From NCBI GenBank assembly GCA_963930775.1, contig OZ005693.1:1116001-1180000 (forward strand): DNA of 64,000 nucleotides, written 5' to 3'. The position numbers and the translations under genes are program-made. Every line of letters starts with the position of its first letter. The stretch's first letter is position 1. Of this stretch, positions 1-11,080 are shown in pieces. The notes below the pieces were generated by a model that worked only from the letters and a program-made list of their open reading frames with translations, was not told the DNA's origin and did no database searches. This stretch comes from Cliona cf. orientalis. Lineage: Eukaryota > Porifera > Demospongiae > Clionaida > Clionaidae.

Positions 1-3000
1 AGTAGCCACTACCACCACCACCTCTGGATACAGCACTGGGTGTACCTGGAGATCCAACGCTACCTACAGTTAAATCGGGCATGGAAAAATTCGTGGGGCT
101 AGCACAAGATGCTGCGCGATTCTTGTTAGTACGGTCTTTTCTCTGTGAAAACGGAGAACCGGTAGGTAGGAAATATTTGGCCACTTTTCTCTTCTTTTTC
201 GATTTTTCGGGAGAGCTGGAGCTGCTTGCACCATTTTGTTTAATTGGAGAAGGGCCTGCACTTCTTTGTCCTTCGATGCGGTCAGAGTTCATATTGGTTG
301 CAAGGTCAAAGATATCGTCGAGGTCATCCCCGCCATCCGTGGCCTCGCCCCCTGGCCTCGCCCCCTCTCCTACCAGATCCTCCGGGGGAGGAGAGGAAGG
401 AGGGGGGCTGCGCTGCTCTTCGTATCGATCCGAACTGGCTGATGATAGCATGTCAAAAAACTCATTAAGTTGTTGTGATTCGGATTTCGGTCGTTTGCGA
501 TGCGACTCTTTAGCGTCGTATGGTTTCTTGGAGTCTTCTTCACTGAGGCTCGCTAGTGAAGCGCGTGATCCTTTGCGAAACAATCTAGAGAGAAAATAAA
601 ACGTATTAATTTTTAATCTTCTCTACAGACTGCTAGAAAGGCTTACTTTGGTAGAGTAGAGTATCCACCATCTTTTGAAAATAGAGCAATTGTCTTTGAT
701 CTCAGTTTGTGCAGTGTCTTGCTTCGACTAGGATCTGACTCTGAAGTAAAGGAAAGTGACATTAAATTTTAATATTAAGTCAGCAAAAATCAACACGGAA
801 GTTGGAAGGGAGGGTATCAGATTGATGTCCTAAAAGATAATTTTCTCACTTGCTTTCTGATACTAGGGTGATGTGTACTAAGCTTGACTACTAAAGTAAT
901 ACCGTACATTTTCGCATTCATTTCCCAGCTCTGACTGTACTAGACAAAATCCACTTCTTACTTTCTCTCAGTTTGACTCCCTCCATGATCCTAGGACTTC
1001 TCTCCCCCGTCGATAAAGACCGAGGTGCTCTCTTCTTCTTTGCACTCAGCGCGGCTGTGTGAGTTGGAGTCGGTGGCTTTCTACCACTCACCACCACACT
1101 AGAAGTAGCAGTGGCAGCTGCAGGCGTGACGGGCGAGGAGTTAGGAGAAGGAGCAGTCAGTGCCTGTAGCTTCTTGACTACTTCAATGGCGTCGGCCGAT
1201 TGTGTCTTTTGCGGTAGAGGTGGGGGTCTGTTTCGAGGCATTTTTGGCGTGTTTCGAGGAGAGTTGCGTATCATGTCCTCGTAGGAGACCATGTTGTCAG
1301 CTTTGGTAGCGGAGGAGGATGGAGGGTGTGGCTTTGTCGATGGGAGGGAGCCGGATCCTCGACGGTCTTGGGATGACTTGCCAGAAGTAGGAGGGGTGAC
1401 CCTGTTCGTTACGTGTGGAGGAAGGGGAGGAGTCCCAGAACCAGCTGCTGGAGAGAGAGAGAAAGTGGGGGAAAGTATAACTTAGAAACACTACTTCTCT
1501 AAAATAATTCATGTAGCTGACACTTACCATTGCTCAGTAGATCTACTTTCTCGCTGCTTTCACCTCCTCCATTTGTGCTCAACAGCCCTTCCAGCCTCGA
1601 AGACAGCTGCTCCATCACCTTCACTCTCATTTCCAGCTGGAGCGGACAGGTTGGCAAGAACACCAGTCTAGTGCATGCCAAAAACAGCTGCATCAGCGCT
1701 TTGTAGCGGTGCTGCTCCGCCTTCTGCTGATTCGACTTAACAGTCCCGTTAAACTGCGGGCTCACAATATCGATCGACAACCGAGGGTCGGACTGAAGCA
1801 TTGTTTCGACCGAGGGAGCAAGATGAAAGTTCCACAGAGAACAGATCCAGTCCACTATAACTCCAGGGTCTTTCGATTCGAGCGGACACTGTAAGAAATT
1901 TTTGATTCCACATGTCAGCTCCGGGAGGTCTAGGCTAAGCAGGAGGTGATTGTAGAGTAGCCAGACGTCGACGGACCAGAGAAGAAGTCGAGGGAGGAAG
2001 GAGGCGTTGTAAGGAAGGTCTCCGAGGCTGCAGTGGATGAGTTTAGCCGTGAGCTGTCTCCTTAGAACACCGACGCTTGGCTCTGAGTGGTAGTCCAGGG
2101 TGATGTGGGGAAAATGGTCGATTGAGACCAGCTCCGTACTGCCTCTGAAAATGGAAAAAAAAATGTTAAAATTTTCTGATCGTTTATGATCTAATTAAAA
2201 TTTTGTGTTACCTTGAATGAGTCCTCTGAGTTGTGATGAAGTAGCAGTGTGGCTGTAGGTAGTAGTGTCCACACGGGTAGAGCAGCGATCCCCTGTCCCG
2301 ACTGAACACGTCGCTGATCCACAGTGGATGCTCCGCCCCCCTGTACGTGAGGCAGGTCAGCAGTTCTGCCAGAACATCGGGTATGGCAACCTTGGACAAG
2401 TCGTCCAGGATCACAATGAACATCCTACAAAAAGTAAAAAATAATGTGTAGTAAAATTTTGCTTTTCATGCTTAAGTTCAAAATTACCGAAATGCCATTA
2501 GCAGTATCACATGTACAGACCTTATTATCCCTACTATATACTCTTGTATGCATACTTCTTTGACCTCCCATCTCTACTTCAATTTCACCCTTCAATTTGT
2601 AATATTTGTACCTTTGCAGGGTTGCATACAGGATTTTTTTCTGGGGGGGGGGGGGGGGGCGATCTCACGGAAGACTTACGTGTGTATATGCGCCGCTGCC
2701 ATGCATATAATATACTAGTAAATAAATCACACAATAATGCTGTGATAACAAACGATTTCTTTTTGCTTGTGTATGTCATCATATTACTTGTGCTGTATAT
2801 ATTAGATGTATAATTATTATTATGGAATTCTGGGGGGGGGGGGGGGGGGGGGGGAGATCCCAGTGCGCCCCCCCCCCCCCCCTCTGTATGCAACCCTGCT
2901 TTGTACCTCTATCTTCCCCTCCTCCTCCTCCTGGCCTCCTGAGGCTGAAACCAGCAGGCCGTTGATGTGGAGCAGGCGAAAGAGAGCATCTCATTGCAAG

Positions 3001-3060
3001 TTTGGGAGCAGGGAGACGTGCACTGTGGCACCTGGGTACCATGAACTCCATGCAGGGAGA
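1..3060 (-). pseudogene. Truncated duplicate of the 3' half of the CTTNBP2-like gene
   Basis: This segment aligns base for base, at a constant offset of 20,776 over its first 1.3 kb, with 20777-23850, which holds the last six exons of the gene at 19-32.8 kb. Exon equivalents lie near 1-584 (Ser-rich tail, running off the left edge), 647-740, 962-1446, 1527-2148 and 2214-2428. Their reading frames look open, with substitutions and a shortened Ser run only. The next exon upstream (about 2904-3050) is damaged. Its acceptor and first two codons are deleted, the frame shifts after GTQV, and a 282-bp foldback element is inserted. Similarity ends near 3090, so the Walker A, ankyrin and coiled-coil exons are absent. 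Transcription from another promoter cannot be excluded. The name follows from the full-length copy. Confidence 0.85.
2617..2898. mobile_element. Foldback (MITE-like) element inserted in the duplicate copy
   Basis: The ends are inverted copies of CAGGGTTGCATACAG. The element is flanked by a direct repeat CTTTG (2612-2616 and 2899-2903), read as a 5-bp target duplication. The paralogous site near 23630 in the other gene copy has a single CTTTG and no insert, which proves insertion. Inside are two G runs (2643-2659, 2832-2854) and one C run (2868-2882). No transposase frame is present. Confidence 0.85.
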
Positions 3061-3380
3061 GAGAGAGGAGTGGGTAAGGGGTCATCATGCACACATGCAG
3101 TAGTCAGCTGATCAACTCTCTCTCTCTCTGTCTCCAACTACACAATGATGCCATCCAACATGTTCCCCCGTTACCAAGAGACCAACGTAAGGATGCTTAA
3201 ACATTCAATCACAAATCTGTACTTGAAATGACTGCCATTAAAACATAATTATGTGGTAGCTACCTACTCACTTGGAGTCTTATGAGAGCCCCAGTCTCTT
3301 AAGGCAATTCCACAGCTGCTCTGTGAAGCATAAAATCAGCAAAAGATTTACTTACAAAAAATTCAATAACAATTCTTTGA

Positions 3381-3811
3381 TCAGCCCTGTCCCAGCATCT
3401 TGTACTTATTATCAAAGTCGAGCCTGGGCCCGTATCTGCTCTTAGCCTCGACCAGAGTGGTCCCACAGCGTAGCATGGCTGAGAGTCGCTCAGAGAGAGA
3501 GCTGTAGAGCTGGTCAACGCTAGCCTGGCGAACACAGTCCACTGTGAAGTGGATGCCTCCTCCCTTGGCATGAATGTCCATGTATATGGCACCCAAAAGC
3601 TAAGCCAGGGGAGGGTATGTGTGGAAATAAAAATATAGGTACATGGATAATCACTATACAATTCATAGAAAAAGAAGCTGGCGATTATTAAGCTATTGTT
3701 AAAGGGTTACATTCCTAATAAATAAAATAACTCCTTACCTTCATTGTGAACTCGTGCACCCTATCCCCCACCCAGACAGGGTGTGTGTGTGTGTGTGCGT
3801 CCACCAGACCT
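3381..3811 (-). pseudogene. Imidazolonepropionase-like (AMDHD1/HutI) two-exon fragment
   Basis: Two minus-strand exons recall the histidine-degradation enzyme imidazolonepropionase. Exon A (3739-3811) encodes the metal-site region ending THPVWVGDRVHEFTMK and has a GTAAGG donor. Exon B (3381-3599, acceptor GGCTTAG) continues LLGAIYMDIHAKGGGIHF and then GTTLVEAKS. In exon A a CA dinucleotide run (3782-3800) has expanded, so the residues before it read SGGRT instead of the expected LVDAH. Exon B reaches TGA at 3381-3383 with no donor before it; a good GTAAGT lies further on but in another frame. The family's conserved KSGYG is KSRYG here. No exons for the rest of the enzyme (about 400 residues in the family) are visible, so I read it as a decayed fragment rather than a working gene. 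Confidence 0.72.
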
Positions 3812-4028
3812 GGTACCACCCTCATGCATCAACACATCGCTCAAATGAGCACCCGTCCATTCTAGAGTCCACCTCATGGTCTGGACCAATGGCCGCTAAA
3901 TGTAGCTATCCTTCCCTTTCCATCCACAGCTAGCTAGAGTATGCTCAGCCCACTGGCCACGCCCACCTCCTGGATGTCGCATCCTCACGAGAATTAATGA
4001 GCTTCGCCCTCTCTGGGCCCCGGACGAC

Positions 4029-4144
4029 TATATAGGCCCAGCCGCACCTCTTAGCTCGAGCGATAGTGTCAGAAGAGACCGATCATTGTGTTTCTCGATC
4101 ATAGCCAGAGAATTGCACTGAACTCCGGCGATACAAATCAATTG
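4029..4144 (+). promoter_or_regulatory. TATA box and probable untranslated first exon of the NLR gene
   Basis: TATATAGG at 4029-4036 is followed by a GC-richer stretch and a strong donor, TTG|GTAAGA, after 4144. It has no long reading frame. The natural partner is the acceptor TTCTAG at 6751-6756 just upstream of the NLR start codon, which implies a leader exon and a 2.6-kb intron. This link is an inference. Confidence 0.45.
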
Positions 4145-4234
4145 GTAAGAATCCCGGGCTGGGTAAATAATTTAGCCAATTTTGTGTCGCGCCGAGGGTA
4201 GTCTCCCTCCTACAGCTCGATCACCCACGGTAAT

Positions 4235-4660
4235 ATATGACCCGCTATGAGAAAAGGGACCACTTGGGATAAAATTTCATTTTCTAATAATTGCTAAAAT
4301 GTGTGGAAGATTAATATTATTTTTCACTTTTCTGGTTTTTTTAATAGTCTATTAGAAATGTAGATTTTTGGCTTCATAGTGATATGCTATGTTCATAGAT
4401 TTGTAACATGTAAACTAATATCTCTAGTTATGGGCGTTATTATTTACTCGAGCGTATACAAATTAATGTAAATTTAAATTAAAAATGTGCAATTTCCGAC
4501 CTATAGACCTGAGTGCATAAAAACTCAGATGGTGATCAATATTTTTTCATGAAACTTGCACCATTGGATTCAATACACATAGAGCTATCAATCCATGCCA
4601 AAAACCCAATTTTTATAAAATATCCCAAGTGGTCCCTTTTCTCTTAGCAGGTTACATTAT
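4235..4660. mobile_element. Foldback element with ~40-bp terminal inverted repeats
   Basis: GAGAAAAGGGACCACTTGGG near 4249-4268 recurs inverted near 4619-4643 with similar flanks (CCCGCTATGAG against CCTGCTAAGAG). The interior is AT-rich and non-coding, which is typical of a non-autonomous DNA transposon. Confidence 0.7.
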
Positions 4661-5160
4661 AATAATTAAACCATCGGTCGTAATAAGCTGTGATAGTAAT
4701 ATTATATTACAGACTGCCAGCAAACTTAGATAGCTATAATTTTATATCATGCTACCAGAGGTAGTGAAAATACTCTGATATTTTAACTAGGATCTTATTA
4801 TTTAATTTTAATATGATGCAACTGACTCATGCAATGGTAGCTATGTGATTTTCGGCCACCACTATTGGATTAGTAATTCATGATCATGTGTAACTTGTTA
4901 GGCCTAAAGGAGAAGAGGGCGTGTAGTAGGTACCTGGCAAAATTCATATCTATAGGCTAAAAATAGTATAAATCCTCAATACCCATAGTATAGTCCAGAA
5001 GCAGCTATTACTATAATTAGTTACAAACCATGGTCTGATTTGAATTTCGCTAGGTAATTAATATTATCATGTTTTCCTACTTTTCAGCTATCCCTGTCCT
5101 CGTTATCTTAGTGTGACCTTATTAGACTTAGCTATATGGGGTGTGAACTGTCACACATAA

Positions 5161-5354
5161 TAATTATCTGCCAGTAGCTAATTGGGGTGCATGAGATGCA
5201 TGGTCGAATGCACCCCAATTACTGGCAGATAACTATTTTGTTGGTAGTTGACCTCTGTTCATCATTGGCCTACTTTATGATGACCCAACCCCTTCCCATG
5301 CATAGCCGGCAAATTGCCTATAAAAACTTAGGTTGCTAAGCAACTACCAACAAA
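5161..5354. repeat. Two adjacent inverted repeats (hairpin plus foldback)
   Basis: At 5161-5192, TTATCTGCCAGTA and AATTGGGGTGCAT are mirrored at 5208-5235, forming a near-perfect hairpin. Directly next to it TTTGTTGGTAGTTG (5237-5250) is mirrored by CAACTACCAACAAA (5341-5354). These are probably two independent or nested foldback insertions. Confidence 0.65.
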
Positions 5355-5792
5355 TGATTATGTGAACTACATTCATGCATGCATGAATAAAGTATGTATA
5401 GCTATGTATGCATGACCTGTGTAGTATAATATCTAACCATGTATGCATTTTATTTTATTGATGTACATGTTGTTGTTATCCTGTGTGTGTGCGCATGCGC
5501 AAGCAGTACAGTAATCAAATCGACAATCCTGTCATTGCCATGCATTATTATTGTGGACAAAAATTGCCAGATCTTGAGATCTAGGCATAATTATGGCCAA
5601 GCTTGAAGCTAAAATGGAGGTGAGTCGTATAGATTGAGCGATCTGAGGCTAAGTAACAGTGAAGGGATGGACAAATGTTGTTTTTTTTCGGTGTTGTCAT
5701 ACAGAGAACTGACTCAGTTTGATTTGCAAGAAGTCCGAGTGGTGGACGGGTGGGATATGGCACTGGGTCTTCTTTCTCATTTTATACTTCAA

Positions 5793-6535
5793 CATGTGGG
5801 CACTCAGAGTAGAATTGGAACATTGCATTAACTTGGTCAATAGTAAGTTTTCTACAAAGATTTATACCAATATGGGGTAGAAATTTTCTGGTAGATGTTT
5901 GAGTCAATATGTTGTACCCCTACCCAATGACAGGCTGATTATTCACATTTATCATACACGATATACATAAATATTGCATAGTCACATATACTACAAGCAA
6001 GTAACCTATTTAAAGCACTCTAAACAGTATTCAGTGATTTCTTTCATTGAAATATCTTCATGTGCATCCTTAAATGACTCGTTTAGCCTCTTTCTAGGGT
6101 GTAGGGTATTCAGCTTGACCTTCAAGGCATGCACAGGGTCTGAGTGAGCATTGGCAATTCAGCAGCTACAATTTACAGGAAAATTGGGCTACAAAGTCCA
6201 AATGTGAAGATATAAGAACCTGTTATAGCTTACACACAATAGTTAGCACTTTCATCTCACCTTAGAGGTACATAGAGGATTGGTTCTCCACTGAGCAGTA
6301 CTTGACCCCATGCCATTACACAACATCAAGTCATGTGGTCGGTCACGTGATCCCGTTACCGTGACAACTATACCACTATAAACATTCTACATGCATCTAA
6401 GGTGGACATGCAAAAGTTGAGGGCAAGATCATTAACCCTTTGGTAGCTAGATATATGAAAACTTTAGGCGCTTTTTTCAAAAAATAACCAAGCTAATGCA
6501 ATGTTCCAATTCTACTCTGAGCGCCCACACATGCT
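5793..6535. repeat. Inverted pair of ~45-bp sequences
   Basis: GAGTAGAATTGGAACATTGC at about 5808-5827 and its neighbours recur inverted at about 6500-6519. The arms match over about 45 bp with few mismatches. The spacer of about 650 bp has no coding potential. It may be the ends of an old transposon. Confidence 0.55.
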
Positions 6536-6773
6536 TTCACATTTTACCAGTATAGCATGCTCATAGAGTTTCCCATGCAGCATAAGTTTGTGCCAAAGCT
6601 AGGTTCTGATAAAATTAATGTGATGGATCATAACAAGATTAATCAGTACAATTGGGGTGGGGGGGGGGGGGTGGTGGTTTATAGTATAACTGGGCCAAGT
6701 CTAGATCTGATGGTGCCATCAGATTGTTTTATCATTATGACTGGTGATTAATTCTAGGTTTGCTGTGACAGAA

Positions 6774-9700
6774 ATGCCATATTGGAGCATTGGAGAGTGG
6801 AGAGCCCACATTGGGTCTTCATGGTGTGCCCTGGGCCGCCCATTCAAGATGAGGTCACCATTTAGAGGAAAGACTCACAGAGGTTTGACGCTGAGTCAAG
6901 GAGTAGCAACACTCTTTCTGTTGATAATGTCAATTGGAGTCAATCTTGGGCTACGCACTTTAGTAGCAAGGGGACGTCATCTCCCACTATTGAGTGAGTG
7001 GAATGCATGGTCAACACAATTGCCATATAATATCTGCCTTACAGTCGGTTCAGTGCATGGCTCATGCATTAATTTTCTTGCAGATTTTTCCAAAGGTGGT
7101 ACTGTCCCTGAAAGAATGAATCTTGGCTTGGTTCTCACCCTGATCCTTCAGATTACTTCTGCTCTGGTCTACCAATTATTATCCATGGCCATCAGAAGAT
7201 CAAAATCTGGTGTTGGTGGTGATTTATCAGAGAGCCTCTCCTTCAGAACTTGCTTTGTTTATTGCTCGATCTTTCTGATCCTGAAAATGATTAATCCATC
7301 AATGCATCCAGTCCACTGGCTGATCATCTCAGGTAGCTATAGGGAGTGCTCAGTATTGAGTGTGTAATAATTATTATGTGCATAATATAATTTTGTACAT
7401 AATATTATAATATTATTATAAATCTTCATGCACATTATTCTGATTATGCATTCAGTCATACAGACAGTGGACTGTCTGATATCACTGAGTGTTTTATGGA
7501 GAGCCCTGGCCAATAAGCAGGACCTGGTGGAGAAGCTGCATTATGTTGATACTAAAGTAGAAGTTGTGATTATGACCAAGCTCCAGGGGACATGGGTGTT
7601 GGCAGTGGCAAAAGCGGTGCTGGATGTTGCGTTATCAGTAGCTGCTTCTGTCATCTTATCTCTACTGCTGATATCTGGAGATATAGAGGAGAACCCTGGA
7701 CCTGTTGGAGGTATATTGATTACTACTACCATGTGCTTGATGATACAACAAATCTATCATGCATAATGTGTTAATGTTCATTTATAGATATTAATTTTGA
7801 TGCCATTGATACAACTGAATTGAGTAAGTTCTAATACACATCAGCCTCATGATCTTGATGAACTAATTTGCTCATACTAGATGAGGGTGATCTGTCCAAA
7901 ATCATCGAGGAGATACAGCCCTTAGAATCAAGATACTACAACCTTGGTCGATCACTGAATTTGAAAATAGCAGACTTGCGAAAGATTCGTGATGAGCATC
8001 CCAGTGAATCTGATGCTCTCGAAGATGTATTGCTCCTGTGGCTTAATCAAAAGTATGACGAGAAGAAACATGGTCCACCCACATGGCGGATGCTGGTGGA
8101 AGCTGTCAACAGCAAGAGTGGTGGAGGCAACCAGGAACTGGCCAAACAAATTGCATTGAATCATCCAGCAGGTAGTATACTACTATACACTGTAAAAACA
8201 AAGGTGGGTAGATCCCACCACTTTGTCTCCCACGGCACGCCAAATGGGCAATTGGTGTGATAGGGGAAGCAAAATGGTGGACACTACCCACCTAAGTTTT
8301 TACAGTGTAGTGCATTATTATAATATTATGAAGTGTGTACCTTCATGCAATACAGTAATGGGCATCAGGCATAATCTGGCTTATAATACCATGTAATCAT
8401 TAAAGTGCTATATACCCAATTGCAACCCCACTTTTTAACCCCTGGATTAGTGTCAATGACATGTTTGTAAATAGAGGGGAATCAAGCAGCCTGTACAGTT
8501 GGCCAAGGAAGCAATCAGCATGCTGCTTCTCCAGTCATGGTATCCCAGCATCATGGAACAAGAGTTGTAGAAATGATTAGACGTAGGTGCATCCATACGG
8601 TTTTTAAACGTGTGACTTGGAAAAATGTATAGAGGGTATGTGCATGATGAGATGTGTCTATAAACTGTTTCTACAACTCTTGTATACAGATATCCTGAAT
8701 ATTAGCAATATAAAAGAAGTGCTTGATGAGATGTGGGACTATCGTGCCAGATGGAAATCAATAGGTATCGAGTTGCGTGTGGACACTGGTACACTTGATA
8801 CAATTGAGAAAGACTACAGATTAGCTAATGACTGCCTTCAAGAAATGATTAAGCACTGGCTCAGAAACAGTCCAAGACCAACTAAAGAAACCATCAGAGC
8901 AGCTCTTCGATCTAAGCTTGTCTCAAGTGCAACAGGTAATTATTATGCAAGCAAGCTATTATTATGAGCTATATTATTAGATGTTGGTTTCATATATTAT
9001 TCTACGAAGCAGCGAAGCCGCGAGTAGAATTGTGAAACCAACATCTAACTATTTTGGTAGCAGTCACTACTGACCCATTAACATACTAATGACCCTCTAT
9101 CACCTCTAACTATCCCACAATTTGGGGTTGAAGATTATGTTGCTATGGTAACTGCTACCAAAGTATTATAGAGTCCATGATAATATATATTATCTGTGGC
9201 ATGCATAGTGCTGTGTGTTAATAGCTCAGCTATACTTTCACATAGATATTATAATCAATATACTAGCACTAGCAAGATGAAATTTCTGCCCATTTAATAC
9301 CTGCATGCTCTTATAACTGTAGTTGATGACAGAAAGACTGATTCAGAAGTCACAGATAACAAGTTAAAAGAGTTTACTGCATACTTGAAATCACTCTACA
9401 AAGCCAAGACTCAAGCTAGCTACAGTGGCGATGACCACTGGCCTCCTTCAGTAACTAATAAAGTGTTTAATTTGGCAATGATCAAGCCGGAACAAGTGCA
9501 GCGAAGAAGTATTGATGATCATTTCATACGTGAGACTATTACGGGAAAGATAGATGATATTCTACAAAGGAAGGTTCCCATTACACTTGAACAAATCTGT
9601 GAAAAAGCTGAACAAAAGAAAGAAGGAGCTCCAGGATGTGGGGAAACTGAACAAATGAAAATATTGATTGAAGGAGCCCCAGGATGTGGAAAAAGTACCC

Positions 9701-11080
9701 TCTCTCTGCACATTTGCCATGAGTGGGTAGCTGATCGATTATTGAAAGAATACAGTCAAGTCATACTGGTGAAACTGCGTGAAGAAGTAGTTCAAAATGC
9801 CAAGAGCATAGCTGATTTGTTACCAAAACGAGACGGCACAATGGGACAAAATGCAGAGAAGGAGATAACCACTTGTGATGGAGAAGGTACTCTTTTCATT
9901 TTTGATGGCTGGGACGAGCTACCAGAGAATGCACCAGGCTGTTCTATCATCAGAAACATACTACACTGCAAAAAGCTACACAAAAGCTCTGTAGTCATCA
10001 CATCTCGCCCCATCTCATCAATGAAACTTCATGAGCTTGTTGAAACTCGAATTGAAATCTTGGGGTTCACAAAAGCTGAACTGCAGAAGTATTTTACTGG
10101 ATGCCTGGGAGATGATCATGGCAAGGTCAAGGAACTACAACAAAGAATCAAAGAAAACCCAGTTGTAGAAGGCAGCTGCTACTTGCCTTTGAATGCAAGC
10201 ATCCTGGTCCACCTTTTCAAGTGTGATGGTGTACTTCCACATACTCAATTTGACATTTTCTCTGCACTTATCCGTAACTGCATATTTCGGCATCTGAAAA
10301 AGAATGAGCAATGTGAAATACCTGGACTAAAATCACTGGATAAGCTTCCAACTGCTATTCAGAGTCAGTTTCAATGTATTTGTGAGATAGCATACAAGGG
10401 AGTGATAGAAGACCACATAACCTTTGACCTTGAGCGCAGTTTCAACACTCTTGGTTTACTTCAGGGAGTAGAAAGCTTTGCTAGTGGAATGCCATCACAC
10501 TCCTACAACTTCCTCCATCTCTCCATACAGGAACTGTTGGCGGCCATTCACATGGCTACCAAGATGGATCCGAGTGAGCAGGTGGCACAATTCAAGGAAC
10601 TCTTTGGTCGGGCTCGCTTTAGCGCTGTGTTCCAGTTTTATGCCGCCAAAACTAAACTTAAAGCACAAGGAATGGATAAAATCGTTACTTTAGTTGTACA
10701 AAAGTGTATGCAAGACAGTGAATTAACAGAATTAACACCTCATTCTGGTACCAACTCTGATCTGAATTCAGGTGGCTCCAGCTTGGGCCACAAATCCCAA
10801 CCGCTTCTTCTCTCATTGCTACACTGTCTCTTTGAAGCTCAAGATGAGACTCTGTGTCAGCTGGTAGCCAAGGAACTCAAAGGGGAGCTGAGAGGTCTAG
10901 AGTATATCAGCCTCAGTCCAGCAGATTGTCTGTCTGTGGGCTACTTTCTCACCCATTGTAGACAATTCAACGTGCACCTAGTAAACTGTTTCATGGGTGC
11001 TGATGGGTGCAAGGCTTTATTCAGGAAGGATAAAAAATATGACCTTGAATATCTTGAGTACGTGAATTTGGCGCTAGTAG
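6774..11080 (+). CDS. NLR-type receptor: membrane N-terminus, 2A-like motif, Death-Death-NACHT
   Basis: Exons read from splice consensus: 6757-7332, 7456-7710, 7788-7823, 7881-8171, 8475-8582, 8690-8935, 9323-11080. The start is ATG 6774 (MPYWSIGEW). The first two exons encode roughly 270 residues with about four to six hydrophobic segments (for example around 6900-6950, 7125-7190, 7610-7670). A 2A-like motif, DIEENPGP (7680-7703), follows at once; in such motifs the ribosome skips the Gly-Pro bond. Two Death-fold-like modules come next (7881-8171 and 8690-8935). Then comes a NACHT ATPase with Walker A GAPGCGKST (about 9676-9702), Walker B LFIFDGWDEL, sensor VVITSRP and the NLR helical motif YNFLHLSIQELLAA. 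LRRs probably follow at 15.8 kb. It would act as a cytosolic danger sensor. Order and motifs are clear; the gene start and joins are inferred. Confidence 0.85.
7680..7703 (+). other. 2A-like ribosome-skipping motif DIEENPGP
   Basis: The codons read GAT ATA GAG GAG AAC CCT GGA CCT in the gene frame, matching the D-(V/I)-E-x-N-P-G-P consensus exactly. The motif follows a hydrophobic, Leu-rich stretch (SVILSLLLISG), as in known 2A sequences. 2A motifs are known from picornavirus-like viruses, from non-LTR retrotransposons and from NLR-like proteins of invertebrates. Skipping activity here is inferred from the motif. Confidence 0.85.
8188..8307. mobile_element. Foldback element, CACTGTAAAAAC ends, TA target
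   Basis: CACTGTAAAAAC at 8188 and GTTTTTACAGTG ending at 8307 are inverted, with further inverted AGGTGGGTAG just inside. TA dinucleotides flank both ends. It sits in the intron immediately after the first Death-domain exon, 16 bases past the donor. Confidence 0.75.
8979..9162. repeat. Two neighbouring foldback repeats
   Basis: AGATGTTGGTTTCA (8979) is mirrored by TGAAACCAACATCT (ending 9046) around a GAAGCAGCGAAGC core. Then TTTGGTAGCAGT (9053) is mirrored by ACTGCTACCAAA (ending 9162). A right-hand fragment of the second type recurs at about 27850-27889. Both lie in the intron before the NACHT exon. Confidence 0.65.

Larger units (their letters stand above)
4145..6756. other. Non-coding, AT-rich, repeat-bearing stretch (probable first intron)
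   Basis: No coding exon is recognisable. It contains three inverted-repeat structures listed separately (about 4235-4660, 5161-5354, 5793-6535), a GCGCATGCGC-containing motif near 5490 that recurs near 14648, and a G run at 6659-6671. Confidence 0.6.

Noticed and set aside
81-599. Plus-strand 172-codon frame, repeated at 20857-21375
   Set aside because: It is the antisense shadow of the Ser-rich tail exon of the CTTNBP2-like gene; its conservation between copies simply reflects the duplication.
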